A stretch of DNA of 64,000 nucleotides from Pontederia crassipes. Taxonomy: Eukaryota; Streptophyta; Magnoliopsida; Commelinales; Pontederiaceae. The translations under genes were made by a program, and so were the position numbers. Under the pieces are notes generated by a model. It did no database searches, had not been told where the DNA came from, and saw only the letters and a list, made by a program, of their open reading frames with translations. The stretch lies in the NCBI GenBank assembly GCA_030549335.1, contig CM060192.1, positions 23,626,157 to 23,690,156 on the forward strand, given 5' to 3'. This document shows, in pieces, positions 10,063 to 20,554 of the stretch; positions within the stretch are counted from its first letter, which is position 1, and each line of letters opens with the position of its first letter.

Positions 10063-11520
10063 TGCGGCACTATAGAGAGGCTAATGTGCCGCTATGATAC
10101 TGTAGCGACACCATAGCATCGTAGGGGCGTCAATTTTGATTTAGCGTCTCACAACTGTGATGCGAGAGAGACGCTAATTGTTTTTCTATTTCAAATTTTC
10201 TATTAAGTATGTAATTTTATTTATCAATATAGCATCTCATCGCATTGTGCCCCATTCCAGTTGTTTTATTCCCTTTCCCACAATCTATCATGTATGTATA
10301 TAAAATTATAAGTCTATATGTATATGTGTCTATAACAAAATTGTGTGTGTATATATATATATATATATATGTAATATATTCGTATGTAAATGTTTACATG
10401 TGGGAGATTAAGTCACAATAATGTGTTTATCTATAAGTATTATAAGTATATACGTGTATGTATATGTCTATACATGTGCGAGTCATATATAGATAACGTG
10501 TATATGTATACATATTCCAAGTGAATATATATGTATATGTTTATATGTGTGAGATTAAGAGATAATAATATGTATATATGTACTTATTATATATAAGTAT
10601 AAGTATATACGCGTATTTATATGTCTATATGTGCTCGATTAAGCAAGTGTGATAAAAAGTCGGCTACGGCGGCGCAATACAGACGTTATTGAGTCCCTAG
10701 AGAAGTTTAGGGACCCCGTAGCGTCAAATTAGCGTCTAAAACTTATTCGCGTCTCATGTTGGCGACGCTACAGAGATGCCAATAGTGTCACCATAGCTTC
10801 GACAATGTCGGCGGCTCTAATTGGACGCTAAGTTGACGCTATTGAGTCTCCACGGTGATGCTAAAATGGGATAATTTATAGCAAATCACTCTCTTAATTC
10901 AACCACCATAATTTCATGATTAAGAATATAAAAATAATATATGCATAATTAAGATATGATATATATTGTATGTATAAATAACATATATAATATAGGTAAC
11001 AATTTATATATTTAGTAACACTCTTATGATGTAGAAATACATATATATGTTGAAGATACTAATATAATGTTTAATTTATTTATTGATTAACATATAATAT
11101 ACATAATATATAGGGTTTAGGGTTTAAATATAAAACAAATAGCGATATAAATATAGATAACCTATATATAGTTTTGCAAGTAATCACATTGGCATCTACA
11201 TAGCGTCGTTTAAACATGTGACGCCAGATAGTGTGTCCTTAAAGCCGCAATGTGTGCGTCACAAGGTTAGCGTCGAGAGATTTTGACGCAGAACGGCACT
11301 AGGTTCTCCTGCACATTTTCGCTCCATGGCGCGCAATAATAACGTCTCCAAGGCACCTTCATTAGCTTCTATTTCATGAATAGCTAAGAACACACTAATG
11401 AGTAGCGTCTCTTTGTTGGGACACAATGTGGACGCCATGAAGGCGCTAGTGACGTCAATGTAGCGTCACTACAATTTGCGACGCTACTTCGCGTCGCTAA
11501 TCGCCCATTTTCTTGTAGTG
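10063..11520. repeat. CACTA1 right subterminal region and terminus
   Basis: Scattered short repeats built on AGCGTC/GACGCT occur in both orientations, as expected for subterminal transposase-binding repeats; some also lie left of the solo LTR at 6815-6880. The region holds a TA microsatellite (about 10338-10370) and a diverged AT-rich duplication (10405-10485 and 10545-10632). The terminus is the last 13-14 bp. No gene is seen. Confidence 0.7.
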
Positions 11521-11760
11521 GATCTAGCCATGTTTCTCACCATTTTCATCTAACTTATTTTGAAAACCCATTTGGTTCCAATAATTGGATGATCCATGGG
11601 TCTTTCCATAAGTCTCTAAACTTGTTTCTCTCAAAGTTATTAAACTCCTCATGCATAGCATTAATCCAATTTAAATCATTTAACACATCATCTATGCAAG
11701 GGTTTAAGTTGAGAGAGAAAAGGTGAAGAAAACACAAACATTTTTAAATAATCTTCGAGT
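11521..11760 (-). pseudogene. Copia reverse transcriptase, N-terminal fragment
   Basis: The minus-strand frame at 11555-11737 has the copia RT opening pattern WINAMHEEFNNFERNK. After small frameshifts come the WVF and KLDENG-like stretches that precede the RT catalytic core. The homology is cut exactly at the CACTA1 terminus (11520). The catalytic YVDD-type motif would lie further left and is absent. Confidence 0.8.
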
Positions 11761-11989
11761 TTTGATTCCATCACCAATATCTAATGATTTTCTCAATTGG
11801 ATGTGAGGGAGCATTTTTCCAATTTTTAGGGATAACTTGTGGCACATCAATTTGATGATAAATTCTTTTAATGCTTTCTACATGCTCTTCAATTTGATTT
11901 CTTTCTCCTTTTCAACATTTTTTTCATGAGGAGAGCTTTGATTTAATTGAACCTTCTCTAATTTGCTTGTCACTTATGTTACCCCTACA

Positions 11990-12430
11990 TAAACTTCTCA
12001 AAATAAAGTCATTAGTCTCATTAAACTTAACATGCATAGATTCTTCAACTAAAAGAGTCCTCTTATTATACACTATATATGCTTTGCTAGTACCAGAATA
12101 ACCAAGGAAAATAGCATCATCACACTTAGCATCAAATTTTCATAATTTGTCTTTATTATTCAATACAAAGCATTTGCAACAAAAAAACTTTGAAATATGA
12201 AATATTTGGTCTCTTTTCATAAATGAGCTCATAACAAATTTTCTTTGTTAAGGTCTTAACAAAATTCTATTTAGTACAAGAAGTGTTTATGATTTCCACC
12301 AAAAGTATTTTGGAAGAGTACATTCATTTAGAATGGTTCTTGCCATTTCTTATATAGTTCTATTTCTTTTCAACTACTCTATCTTGTTGAGGTGTTTTAG
12401 GTGTTAAAAATTATGTATAATACCATTTTC
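11990..12430 (-). pseudogene. Copia integrase, C-terminal part
   Basis: Translation with several stops gives the copia order: TPQQ and VVEKK near the catalytic-core end (about 12400), a YELIYEKRPNISYFKVF-like block (near 12200-12240), and the following segment before RT. The integrase zinc-binding and first catalytic parts are deleted, since only about 50 bp separate this from the upstream gag-pre-integrase frame at 12472. Confidence 0.7.
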
Positions 12431-12471
12431 TTCAGAAAATGGTTCAAGCTTATATTTTGGATTGCACACTT

Positions 12472-12960
12472 TTATTTTTCAGATTTCACTATGAAATTTT
12501 TATCATTGAGTGAACTAATAATAATTAGGTTATGCATGAAGTTATCTACAAGACATACATTTTTAAAAAGGGTTTTATAATTTTTACCAATGTTAGTTAT
12601 ACCGATGACTTTTCCTTTTGCATTGTCTCCAAAGGTGATGATTTTTCCATTCTTCTTTTCTAAGGTTATAAAGTTTGATGAATCTCCTATCATGTGTCTT
12701 AAGCAATCACTATCCAAATACTGCTTTCTTTCTTCATTTTGTGTGTTTCCTGCAAAATGAAAATAGACACAAAAATTTATCTTTTTGGTACCCAAATTTA
12801 TTTAGGTCCACCTTGGTTAGTATTGGTTCTCTTAGGAACCCAAACTTTTTTCATTCCAATGCTTTTCACTTTTCTAGCAATGCACACAAAGGCATATTGA
12901 CCATAGAAACCACATGAAAGCAAGTCATATTTGAATTGTAGACATTAGAAGTCTTCATGA
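12472..12960 (-). pseudogene. Copia protease and gag-pre-integrase region
   Basis: The 107-residue frame (12472-12795) matches the copia protease N-terminus: YLDSDCLRHMIGD, where the usual motif is DSG(C/A)(S/T)xHM, so the active-site Gly is replaced by Asp. It continues with a KGKVIGITNIGK block and a VDNFMHNLIIIS block. Upstream to about 12960 a decayed VWVPK-type linker and a cysteine-containing stretch are visible in another frame. The protein would be inactive. Confidence 0.8.
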
Positions 12961-13029
12961 TGTGGTATTTCATGAGAGTGTGATTAATTGACTGATTTAT
13001 TGGTCTCCAAACAAAAATTGCAAATGACT

Positions 13030-14654
13030 TTAGTGTAGGCATAAACCTTTCAAAACTAGAAACAGACTAAGGTTTAGGTGTAGACTATGCACAATAATAA
13101 ATTGAACAAGGTCTAGGCGTAGACTATGTACTCCTCACTTCACTGAACTGCAAGTGCACAAAACAGAGTAATAGACTCGAATGTCGTATCCACAGTGATT
13201 TGAAACTTAGGATTCACTGACTAATCTAAGTTAATCCTAGACTAAGTTAACTCTTGTTGGTGTTTTAAGGTGATTGATATAAAATGATAACTAACAAATA
13301 ATGAAAGGTTTTCTTAGGAATGGGATTCATGTAATATTCATGAATTAGAATAAGATAACAATAATAAGCATACTAGATTCAATATGAAAAAAACTGCTCT
13401 CACAGTACATTAAAGTTAGAACTAAGTGTCATACTCTCATATGAACATTAGTTAGGTTGATTCAACAAGGGTTCAACTGATATCAAAATATTATAAAACT
13501 TTCAGCTCAATGCATAGATACAATCGGATCTAGAAACTAATGCCAATTCTCTTGGTTTATCTCTAAACATCAAGGGAATCTAAAATCATCCTTTCGACTG
13601 TAATTTCATTATGAGATTGACATTAATAAAAGCTAAATGGATGTAACAATTCTCATCATGGAAAGATTACAATAAGAAAACCAAGTCAATATTCTTGGCT
13701 CATTTCTCAGAAATCACATATGAAATCAAATTCAGAAACTAATTTCTAATGCTCTTGGTTCATTTCTGAACAAAAAGGGAATAAGAATTAGCCTCTCAAC
13801 TGCCATTTTAATATAAGATTCACATTCAGATGAGCATGGATTAGAATAAAAAAACAAATGCTAATGCTCTAGACTCATTTCTGAGCAAGAAAGAATAAAA
13901 CATAAACTTCTCAGTTGCCATTCTAAATAGGATTCACACCAACAATAAATTGATTAAAAAATATTCAAAAATTACATTAATATCACTGACCAAAGTGTTG
14001 TTCAATCATCCATCCATAAACATAAATTATATTACTATCATATCCTAAGAGAGGTAAGATTTAGCTCCTCATAAATGTTGAAATCAATACAAAATAGATG
14101 CGGAACAAAATAAAAAATATTCTATACTATTAAGGTAGAATAATTAGCTCCAAGACTCAGCCTCCAGCAAAAACTCAACCTCCAATCAAATGGCTAGGAG
14201 AGGAGGAGGGCTCCCTCATTTCTCATCAACATCTCCCTTTTATATTCAATTATGATCACCAATTTATTCTCCTCACAACCTTCCCTTCCATCTGATTTTG
14301 CCATCTGTCCTTTGGTCCCCTCTTCTTTCAAAAAGATTACTCTCTACAAAGCTTTTTGGCAGTTGCAAAAAGTGGTCCCCTCCTCCTTTTCCAACATGAA
14401 TATTTGTCTTTTATGCTTGATTTTAATGCTACAACAATATGAACAATAAGAATCAATTACTCAAATGAAAATTAGATAAATAAGAACTAAATTACTATAT
14501 TATGCAGCTCAAATGTTCAAATGTAAGATAACATTATGCCGAGAAGATAAATGTATGTATATTAACCTTAATTATTAGAATATGAATATTTCAAGGCTTG
14601 TATGCACATGAAATAGAGTGAAAAAAAGCAAAATTATAGTATGATAAGCTAATG
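13030..14654 (-). repeat. LTR G: old, diverged Athila-like LTR inside copia (left edge approximate)
   Basis: It shares with the younger LTRs the block CTGCAAGTGCACAAAAC...TCGTATCCACAG (13148-13200), the hairpin 2 family (13545-13890), the CTCCTCATAAATGTT stop block (14068) and a TATA box (14237-14244). No primer site or coding region follows, so it is a solo LTR or fragment. A possible target duplication around ATGACTT (13024-13030 and 14654-14660) is too weak to fix the edges. Confidence 0.6.
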
Positions 14655-15545
14655 ATGACTTACAAATAGGATTCTTGAAACACGCCTTTTTTCATGTCTA
14701 GAACCACTAAACACAACATCTAACTTTTTCCTTCCATTTGAAAATTTCTGAACTTTTTCTTCTAATTCAGTAACTTTTGAGTTCAATGATTCGGTCTCAC
14801 TTTTTTGTGAATTAATACATGTATTTAAATTATCATTCTTTATTTTTAATTCATCAATCAAAAGTTCTAAGCCCACGTTCTCATCATTTAATGATATGCA
14901 CTTCTCACATATACCAAGATGCTTATGTTTTGCATTTTTAACATTTTGAAATTCTATTTTCAACTTATCATGCCTTTTTTTTAAGTGATCCATAGTTTTG
15001 AATAAGCTCCCTAAATTCCTCATGCATAACACAAGTGCTTAATTAATCGCTTGAGGAGGAACTATCTTCATCTTACTCATTTTCATCCCAAGTTACTTGA
15101 AGAGCCTTCTTCTTTTTCTTCAAGCATTCAACATATTTTCCTTTTTAGCAAGATTTGGACACTCATTTTTATAATGTCCAATATTTTTACATTTTAAGCA
15201 AGTGATTTGATTATTGTTTGTTGATTTTCTTCTATATGATTCATCCTTCTTTCTTTGTTTTGCAAATCATAAGTACTTCTCCAGCTTCTGATAAAGTGAC
15301 AATTTCCTTTCAACCACATCATCTTCATCTTCGTTTATTTCTTCTTCATCATTTCTTATTTTCAAGGATAGGGCCTTCTTCCTTGTGGCACTAACTTCTT
15401 CATATTTTGTCATTCCTATCTCATAGGTTAATAATGGTCTTCTAATATGCAAAATTTGATGCATTGAAAATGGAGTACGGGTGATTGATTGACCTTCACG
15501 AGGAACAAAGCTATTTGATGTCATGTCTCTTAAAGATGTACCAAT
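14655..15545 (-). pseudogene. Copia gag C-terminal half with zinc knuckle
   Basis: Three pieces are visible. The frame 15267-15599 contains the copia gag stretch YEEVSATRKKALSLK followed by an acidic run; its first residues are translated LTR end. A CCHC zinc knuckle (CLKCKNIGHYKNEC) lies near 15150-15210 in another frame. The frame 14649-15032 is a long heptad-like coiled coil (KIEFQNVKNA...LNSKVTELEEKVQ). The gag N-terminal half is deleted. LTR G interrupts the left end. Confidence 0.8.
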
Positions 15546-16700
15546 CGTTGGATCAAAAGGCACCAAGAGTGGGGGATGGTGAATTGGTATAAAAACCACA
15601 TTATCAAATTCTTTTTAAAAAGATGTTAAAAAACCTCGTGAAGATGTGAACACAATCAAAGCACACAAATAAAGAAAAAAGAAAATAGTAGAGGATGCAA
15701 ACTCAAGACTTGTTGATGAGGTTTGACCCAATTCCTTAACCTATGTCTCAGCTCTAACTCCTGATCTTAAGACCGTCGGTGTTTCATTATCTTCCTTCCC
15801 TCCTTTCTTATAGGGAGAGGTAAACCCTTGTTACACCAAACCGCCTTCTTCTTCGCTTAAGATGGAAGGAAAACCTCTTATTAGACAAGAGCTCTCATGG
15901 TCACAAATATGAAATATCTCTAGATCTCTATTTTAGGTGCTCATACTTTTTAAACAAAGCAGAGAAAGAGAACTACGATTTTTGCAAGAGAATGATAAAA
16001 AAATTGTTCTTTTACTTTGTAAGGTCTCTTGGGTGTTGGTGCTTGATGTATGATATTTCTTCTTCTGTTTCATTGTCTTTTATAGGCTTCTTGATGAAAT
16101 ATAGCTGTTGGAAAGATCTTCCAAAAGATCCAATTCAAAAACTAGTTGTTACTATTGCATTTGTCATTGAGTTGGTCGACCGATCTTGATGATAAGTCAA
16201 GATTTCTCAATTGCTCCATGCAGAGTTGGGGATTTTTGGCCTACGGTTGGTCGAACGATTTTGAGTCTTCAATTTCTTTTACCTTCTCGATTTTTTTTTT
16301 GCTCGCATGTCTGGTCGACTGATTTTGAGTTTTCAACTTTTCTAGTCTTCTCACATTTTTTCAATCTCATGTTCGGTTGACTGATTTTGGGCTTTCAATT
16401 TCTTTGTGTCCTCTTACGTTTCCGGTCTTGGCTCCTTTGTTTCCATGTCCGATCATAGTTTAGGATGACTTCTTCAATTAGCATTCGACCGCTCCTCTAG
16501 TCGGTCACAAAACTTTGACCGTCGACCCATCGAACTTAACAAATTTCTTTCTGTCTTTCTTATTGTGCGACTTCTAAAAGATATGTATACCTGTTAATCT
16601 TACACTTGTATATACACCACTTGAAGAGTTATTAGTAGCTTTTCGACCAATTTCATTTGTTATCACATTAAAACATGGGAACGACATTTGGTATTCAACA
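15546..16700 (-). repeat. Copia 5' LTR (about 1155 bp)
   Basis: In the sense direction it starts TGTTGAATACC (complement of 16690-16700) and ends with an AATTCACC...CTCTTGGTGCC block and GATCCAACG at 15546, both typical of this copia LTR group. The adjoining primer site keeps only ATTGGTA of the usual initiator-Met tRNA complement. An internal degenerate repeat GGT(C/T)GAC(C/T)GAT occurs at 16174, 16249, 16313 and 16375. Confidence 0.75.
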
Positions 16701-18315
16701 CATTGGTAACTAATTTGATGATGGACTTACAATGGATATGGAAAAGCATAGACCTAGTAGTTATAACAACAAGATAATAGTGTATAGATGTGGGCACCCA
16801 ACCCACAAGTCATTGTATAATATACTCACACTATTAAAAATTTATTGTATTCATATATATAAACTAGTACGTTGACTAGTCCAAGTGAAAAAAGGAATCA
16901 AGACATAAAAAACAATAATATTCTCTTAAATATTATATTATAAATACATATTTTAATTATATACTTAAATTATTTTATTATTATGTGTGTATATATGTAA
17001 TATTATAACTTAATAGGCTACCAAGATCAGATTTTCTACATATAACAAGTGAGTCAAGCCAAGTTTACTTTTTTTGACATGTAAAATGAGAACTGTAGCC
17101 AGCCTCTTTTCTTCTTACAATTTATTACATAGATATGCCTGACTTGGCCTGATTTACAGCAAAGTTCCTATCAAGTACTATTAAATGTGATGACTGAGTA
17201 ACCATAAAGAGCTATAATCACAAACGCATTTGATTTGTGTTAAAATATTGCAATTGTGGATACATATTAATGGAGAAAAAAGAGAAAGATCAAATTTAAA
17301 GAAATATCTCTCCTCATTTATGACCAATTTAATGAAATTATAATTTTTAAATACTACATTCATTAATTTGGGTTACTGTAACCATTGTATATATAATGAA
17401 TGGATGACGTATACTTAAAGTTCGAACATTCCTTCCATAGTAAGAATATTCTCAATAATCTTTCGGCCAGTATTTCCATACTAAGAATATTGTCAATAAA
17501 TAATCTATCGTTCATTATTTTACTTGCTTTGTAAGAAAAAAATATTCCTCAAAGAGTCATTTAATTGATTCATGGCCTTAATTGCTCATTAGTTTCTCCA
17601 CTCCTAGTTATAAAAACATGTTAAGTTGTTCTTCCTCTTTCTAAAGAAATAAAAAAATATAACTAAATAGAAAATAAAGTAATATATTTTTCCTTTATTT
17701 CCATATCATATATTCAAGATTAATAATCAATGGTCAATCATGACTTCTTGCTTTATTTTTTATCCCGACAATATTTTAATACTTTTATTTCTTTATGTAT
17801 GAGAAACGTTATCTATGTGATGTCCACTTATTTAGACGAACTTGGATTAAAAAATAAAATTATAATTTTAAAATTGACTATTTCATAATCGTTTTGAATA
17901 AATTTGAAAAGAAAATACATGTAATATCGTAACTTAATATAGCAAATGAGCCAAGCCCAAGTTTTTTTACATCTAACGAGAACTGTAGGCAGCTTTTTTT
18001 TTCTTCTTACAATTTCTTAAACAGATGTGCCAGGGTTGGCCAGCCTTAGAAGCAAAGCTCCTTTCTAAGTACTATTAAATGTGATGATTAAGTAAGTAAT
18101 CATAAGTGCGTCTAGATATTTTAAAATATTGCAAATTGTGGATACAGATGAAAAGAGAAAACAAAGTAAGTAAATATGAAAATTAAAGAAATCTCTCTCC
18201 TCGTTTATGATTTTTTGAATGAAATTATAATCTTTAAATACTATTAATTGACTTAAATACTATATTTAAAGTTGAGAGTATTCTCAATAATTTATCCATT
18301 AGTTTCCTTGTGTTG
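16701..18315. repeat. AT-rich DNA with a diverged duplication (about 900-bp offset)
   Basis: Blocks near 17040-17560 recur near 17940-18315: GAGAACTGTAG, AAGTACTATTAAATGTGATGA, and TTAAAATATTGCAA(A)TTGTGGATAC. The second copy is interrupted by CACTA2 and resumes at 28448. No gene is supported; the frame at 17181-17363 is AT-rich noise. Confidence 0.7.
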
Positions 18316-18339
18316 CACTACAAGAAAATTGCCTATTAC

Positions 18340-18900
18340 AGACGGTCTGAACCGTCTGTAAAATGGTTAGATCCGTCGGAAATAACGTTTTCCGACGGTT
18401 CTTTCGACAGATAGTGTCCGTGCGAAAATGAGGCGTCGCAAATAATTTGCGATGATTTTTTTCGAACCATCAATATTACTAATTGGCGGGGGCGGCCGTC
18501 GAACGTTGAGTTTCGACGGCACGAACCGCCGATATATATCGATGGTTATGACCGTCGATATATATCGACGGTTTAACCCGTCGATAGTCGACGGTTCATG
18601 CCGTCGATATTTATCGGCGGCTTGAACCGTTGATCCTATAGATGGTTAGTGTCGTCGATATCTATCGGCGGCTTGAACCGTCGATACTATCGACGGTTTT
18701 AATCGTCGATACATATCGGCGGCTTTAACCGTTGATAATATCGACGGGTTACACCGTCGACAAACTCATATCGACGGTTTTATCCGTCGACTCCACAGGT
18801 GATTTTCGACGGCTAAGACCGTCGATAATACTGCACGGACGGTTAGAACCGTCGGTAAGTATCGAAAAAATCCGTTGTCCATAACCAATTTTCAGCTATT
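18340..18900. repeat. CACTA2 left subterminal array
   Basis: Units of ATCGACGGTT and AACCGTCGAT alternate to form a run of short palindromes of the form CGACGGTTNNNAACCGTCG, with variants CGGCGG and CCGTTG. CACTA subterminal repeats are known TNPA-binding sites; here the palindromic alternation is unusually regular. Confidence 0.85.
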
Positions 18901-19019
18901 TCCGACGATCAGAACCGTTGGAAACAAAAAAATAAAAAAATGCTGAATTTTATTTGTCAGAACATATAATACAACATCAATAACCATCACAGATATATCC
19001 ATAAACACAGATACATTCC

Positions 19020-19150
19020 ATCAGCACAAATACATTCCAACCAACATCAATAACCATCACAGATATAGTCCAAACATCACATAACCATCAAATAATACTA
19101 TCCAAACATCACATAACCATCAAATAATTCTATCCAAACATCACATAATT
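19020..19150. repeat. Short tandem repeats in CACTA2
   Basis: ATCCAAACATCACATAA with its following CCATCAAATAAT recurs about three times (about 30-bp unit), preceded by repeats of CAATAACCATCACAGATAT. Apart from these, 18900-19690 holds no gene I can support. Confidence 0.75.
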
Positions 19151-19689
19151 CAAACACCATTCCAAACAAATTGAAGTCTTGGTCACGATGAAGAGATGCA
19201 AAAAAATTTGAAGTCTTGGTCACATAATTGAAGTCTTGCTCAAGTTCCAAAGTCTTGGTCGCAAAACAATTCGAACGTCACTGCACAATACATAGAGATT
19301 TGAGAAAGTTAGTACCCATATGAAAATGCAAAAAAAACATGAATTCGGATTTGAAGAGTAAAATCTTGGAAGGGATCATGATGTTCCAAATTTTCGTCTA
19401 ACTAGACCATCCTGCAAACTTAGGTAGCACAAGAGGCTTACTAATAAAATTATAAATAAATCCAATTATCCTCGTAGGAAGAAGCAGCGAAAGAATTAAA
19501 TACACTAAACATGGAGGAAAACATTCCATCAATAATTTAGAGATCTATTTCGAGTTCAAAATGATTTCAGAAATCAAAAAAGAAGCACAGAGGAACACTA
19601 AAAAGTCAAAGATCATTGAAAGAATGACTAGAAAGACCATTTTTCAACCAATTTTCTAAAGCCCACTTTAATAATATGAAGACCCTGTA

Positions 19690-20420
19690 ATAAAAAGAAT
19701 CCAACATCTAGCATCTAGCCGGTTTAAATGCCCCTCAACATAGAAGCAATATCATGCCAAGGATAGGGACTATCATATTTTTCAATTGCAAGCTTAGTAG
19801 ACAAATCACAGGAGTTATTTGAAATCACCATAATTCTTTTAGCAAATAAAGCCCGCCATAATAAAGTAAGATCTCGAATACTAAGACCCTCACCTACCTA
19901 GCTAATTGTGCAATGTTTCAATTAATCATATGTACACCATGCATATCTACATAATTTCTCAATAGATGCAATAAGTCCAGATGAACTAAGGGAGTAATCG
20001 GGGATAACATAAAGAGAGGCTTTAATCAAAGTAATTCTATCATGTGCACTGATCATAATATGCTATAAGGAAGCTTTTGTGCGAGATTTATAAGATATTG
20101 GGGCTCCTAAGTAGTTAAAGGGGAAAGAACCACTAGTAAATTCTCTTTTAACTTGCTCTTCCTACTATTGAAACAGCTGAAGGGAAAGTACAGTGCAAAT
20201 TTGTTCACAATTATTTTTTAATTAGTCAGCTTCTTATACTTCTCAAAAATTTTCATTTTCACCTTACAATTAGAAGTAGCAGCAGCTAGGCAAACCAATA
20301 AATCATTTGCTCAATATAAATGACTAATAGCCATTCCCAATGTTGAAAGGTTTAATAGATCCATTCTACACATGAGTATTAATTAAAGAAGAGAATGTTT
20401 GAGAAATTAGGATAAACAAA
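19690..20420 (-). pseudogene. LINE (L1-type) reverse transcriptase fragment inside CACTA2
   Basis: Minus-strand translation, with stops and frameshifts, follows the plant LINE order. Near 20340 is ISHLY then NDLLV, in place of the FADDL catalytic motif. Next come a GSFPFNYLGAP-like block (near 20100), a LIKASLYVIPDYSLSSSG block (near 20000), an IEKLCR block, and a GEGLSIRDL...RALFAKR block (near 19870). A poly-A tail and target duplication were not found, so it may be an old insertion or a transduplicated piece. Confidence 0.65.
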
Positions 20421-20554
20421 TAAAGGGTTATTGAACATGTAAAAAGCGGGGGACTGAATAGACCCATTAAACAAATACCCTTGACTTAAAAGCACTAGCT
20501 ATTTCTTTTGATATCTAATAATATTCTCACTGCATAAGTAGCCCTTCTAATTTC

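Larger units (their letters stand above)
5104..11520 (-). mobile_element. CACTA1: internally deleted CACTA (En/Spm) transposon, left end lost
   Basis: The right terminus ends in TTTTCTTGTAGTG at 11520, the complement of CACTACAAGAAAA, which matches the left terminus of CACTA2. The interior, read on the minus strand, has subterminal repeats (10063-11520), a GC-rich purine tract (6185-6770), and a fused remnant of a TNP2 transposase (5159-5700). No left CACTA terminus is found; the sequence abuts element A near 5103. A solo LTR splits it at 6914-10062. The copia element on its right has a homologous half missing, so a deletion probably removed the left end of CACTA1, the rest of copia and the end of element A together. 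Confidence 0.75.
11521..16700 (-). mobile_element. Ty1/copia retrotransposon, 3'-truncated and decayed
   Basis: From right to left (sense direction): 5' LTR (15546-16700), degraded primer site, gag pieces, zinc knuckle, protease/gag-pre-integrase region, integrase C-terminal part, and the start of reverse transcriptase, where it stops at the end of CACTA1. The 3' LTR and most of RT and RNase H are missing. An Athila-like LTR (G) splits gag. Stops and frameshifts are frequent, so the element is old and inactive. Confidence 0.85.

Noticed and set aside
13024..14660. Target duplication ATGACTT for LTR G
   Set aside because: The match is short and does not sit next to recognisable TG/CA LTR ends; edges left approximate.
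18340..18900. CRISPR-like array
   Set aside because: Repeats are short, degenerate, in both orientations and end at a CACTA terminus; no spacers of constant length.
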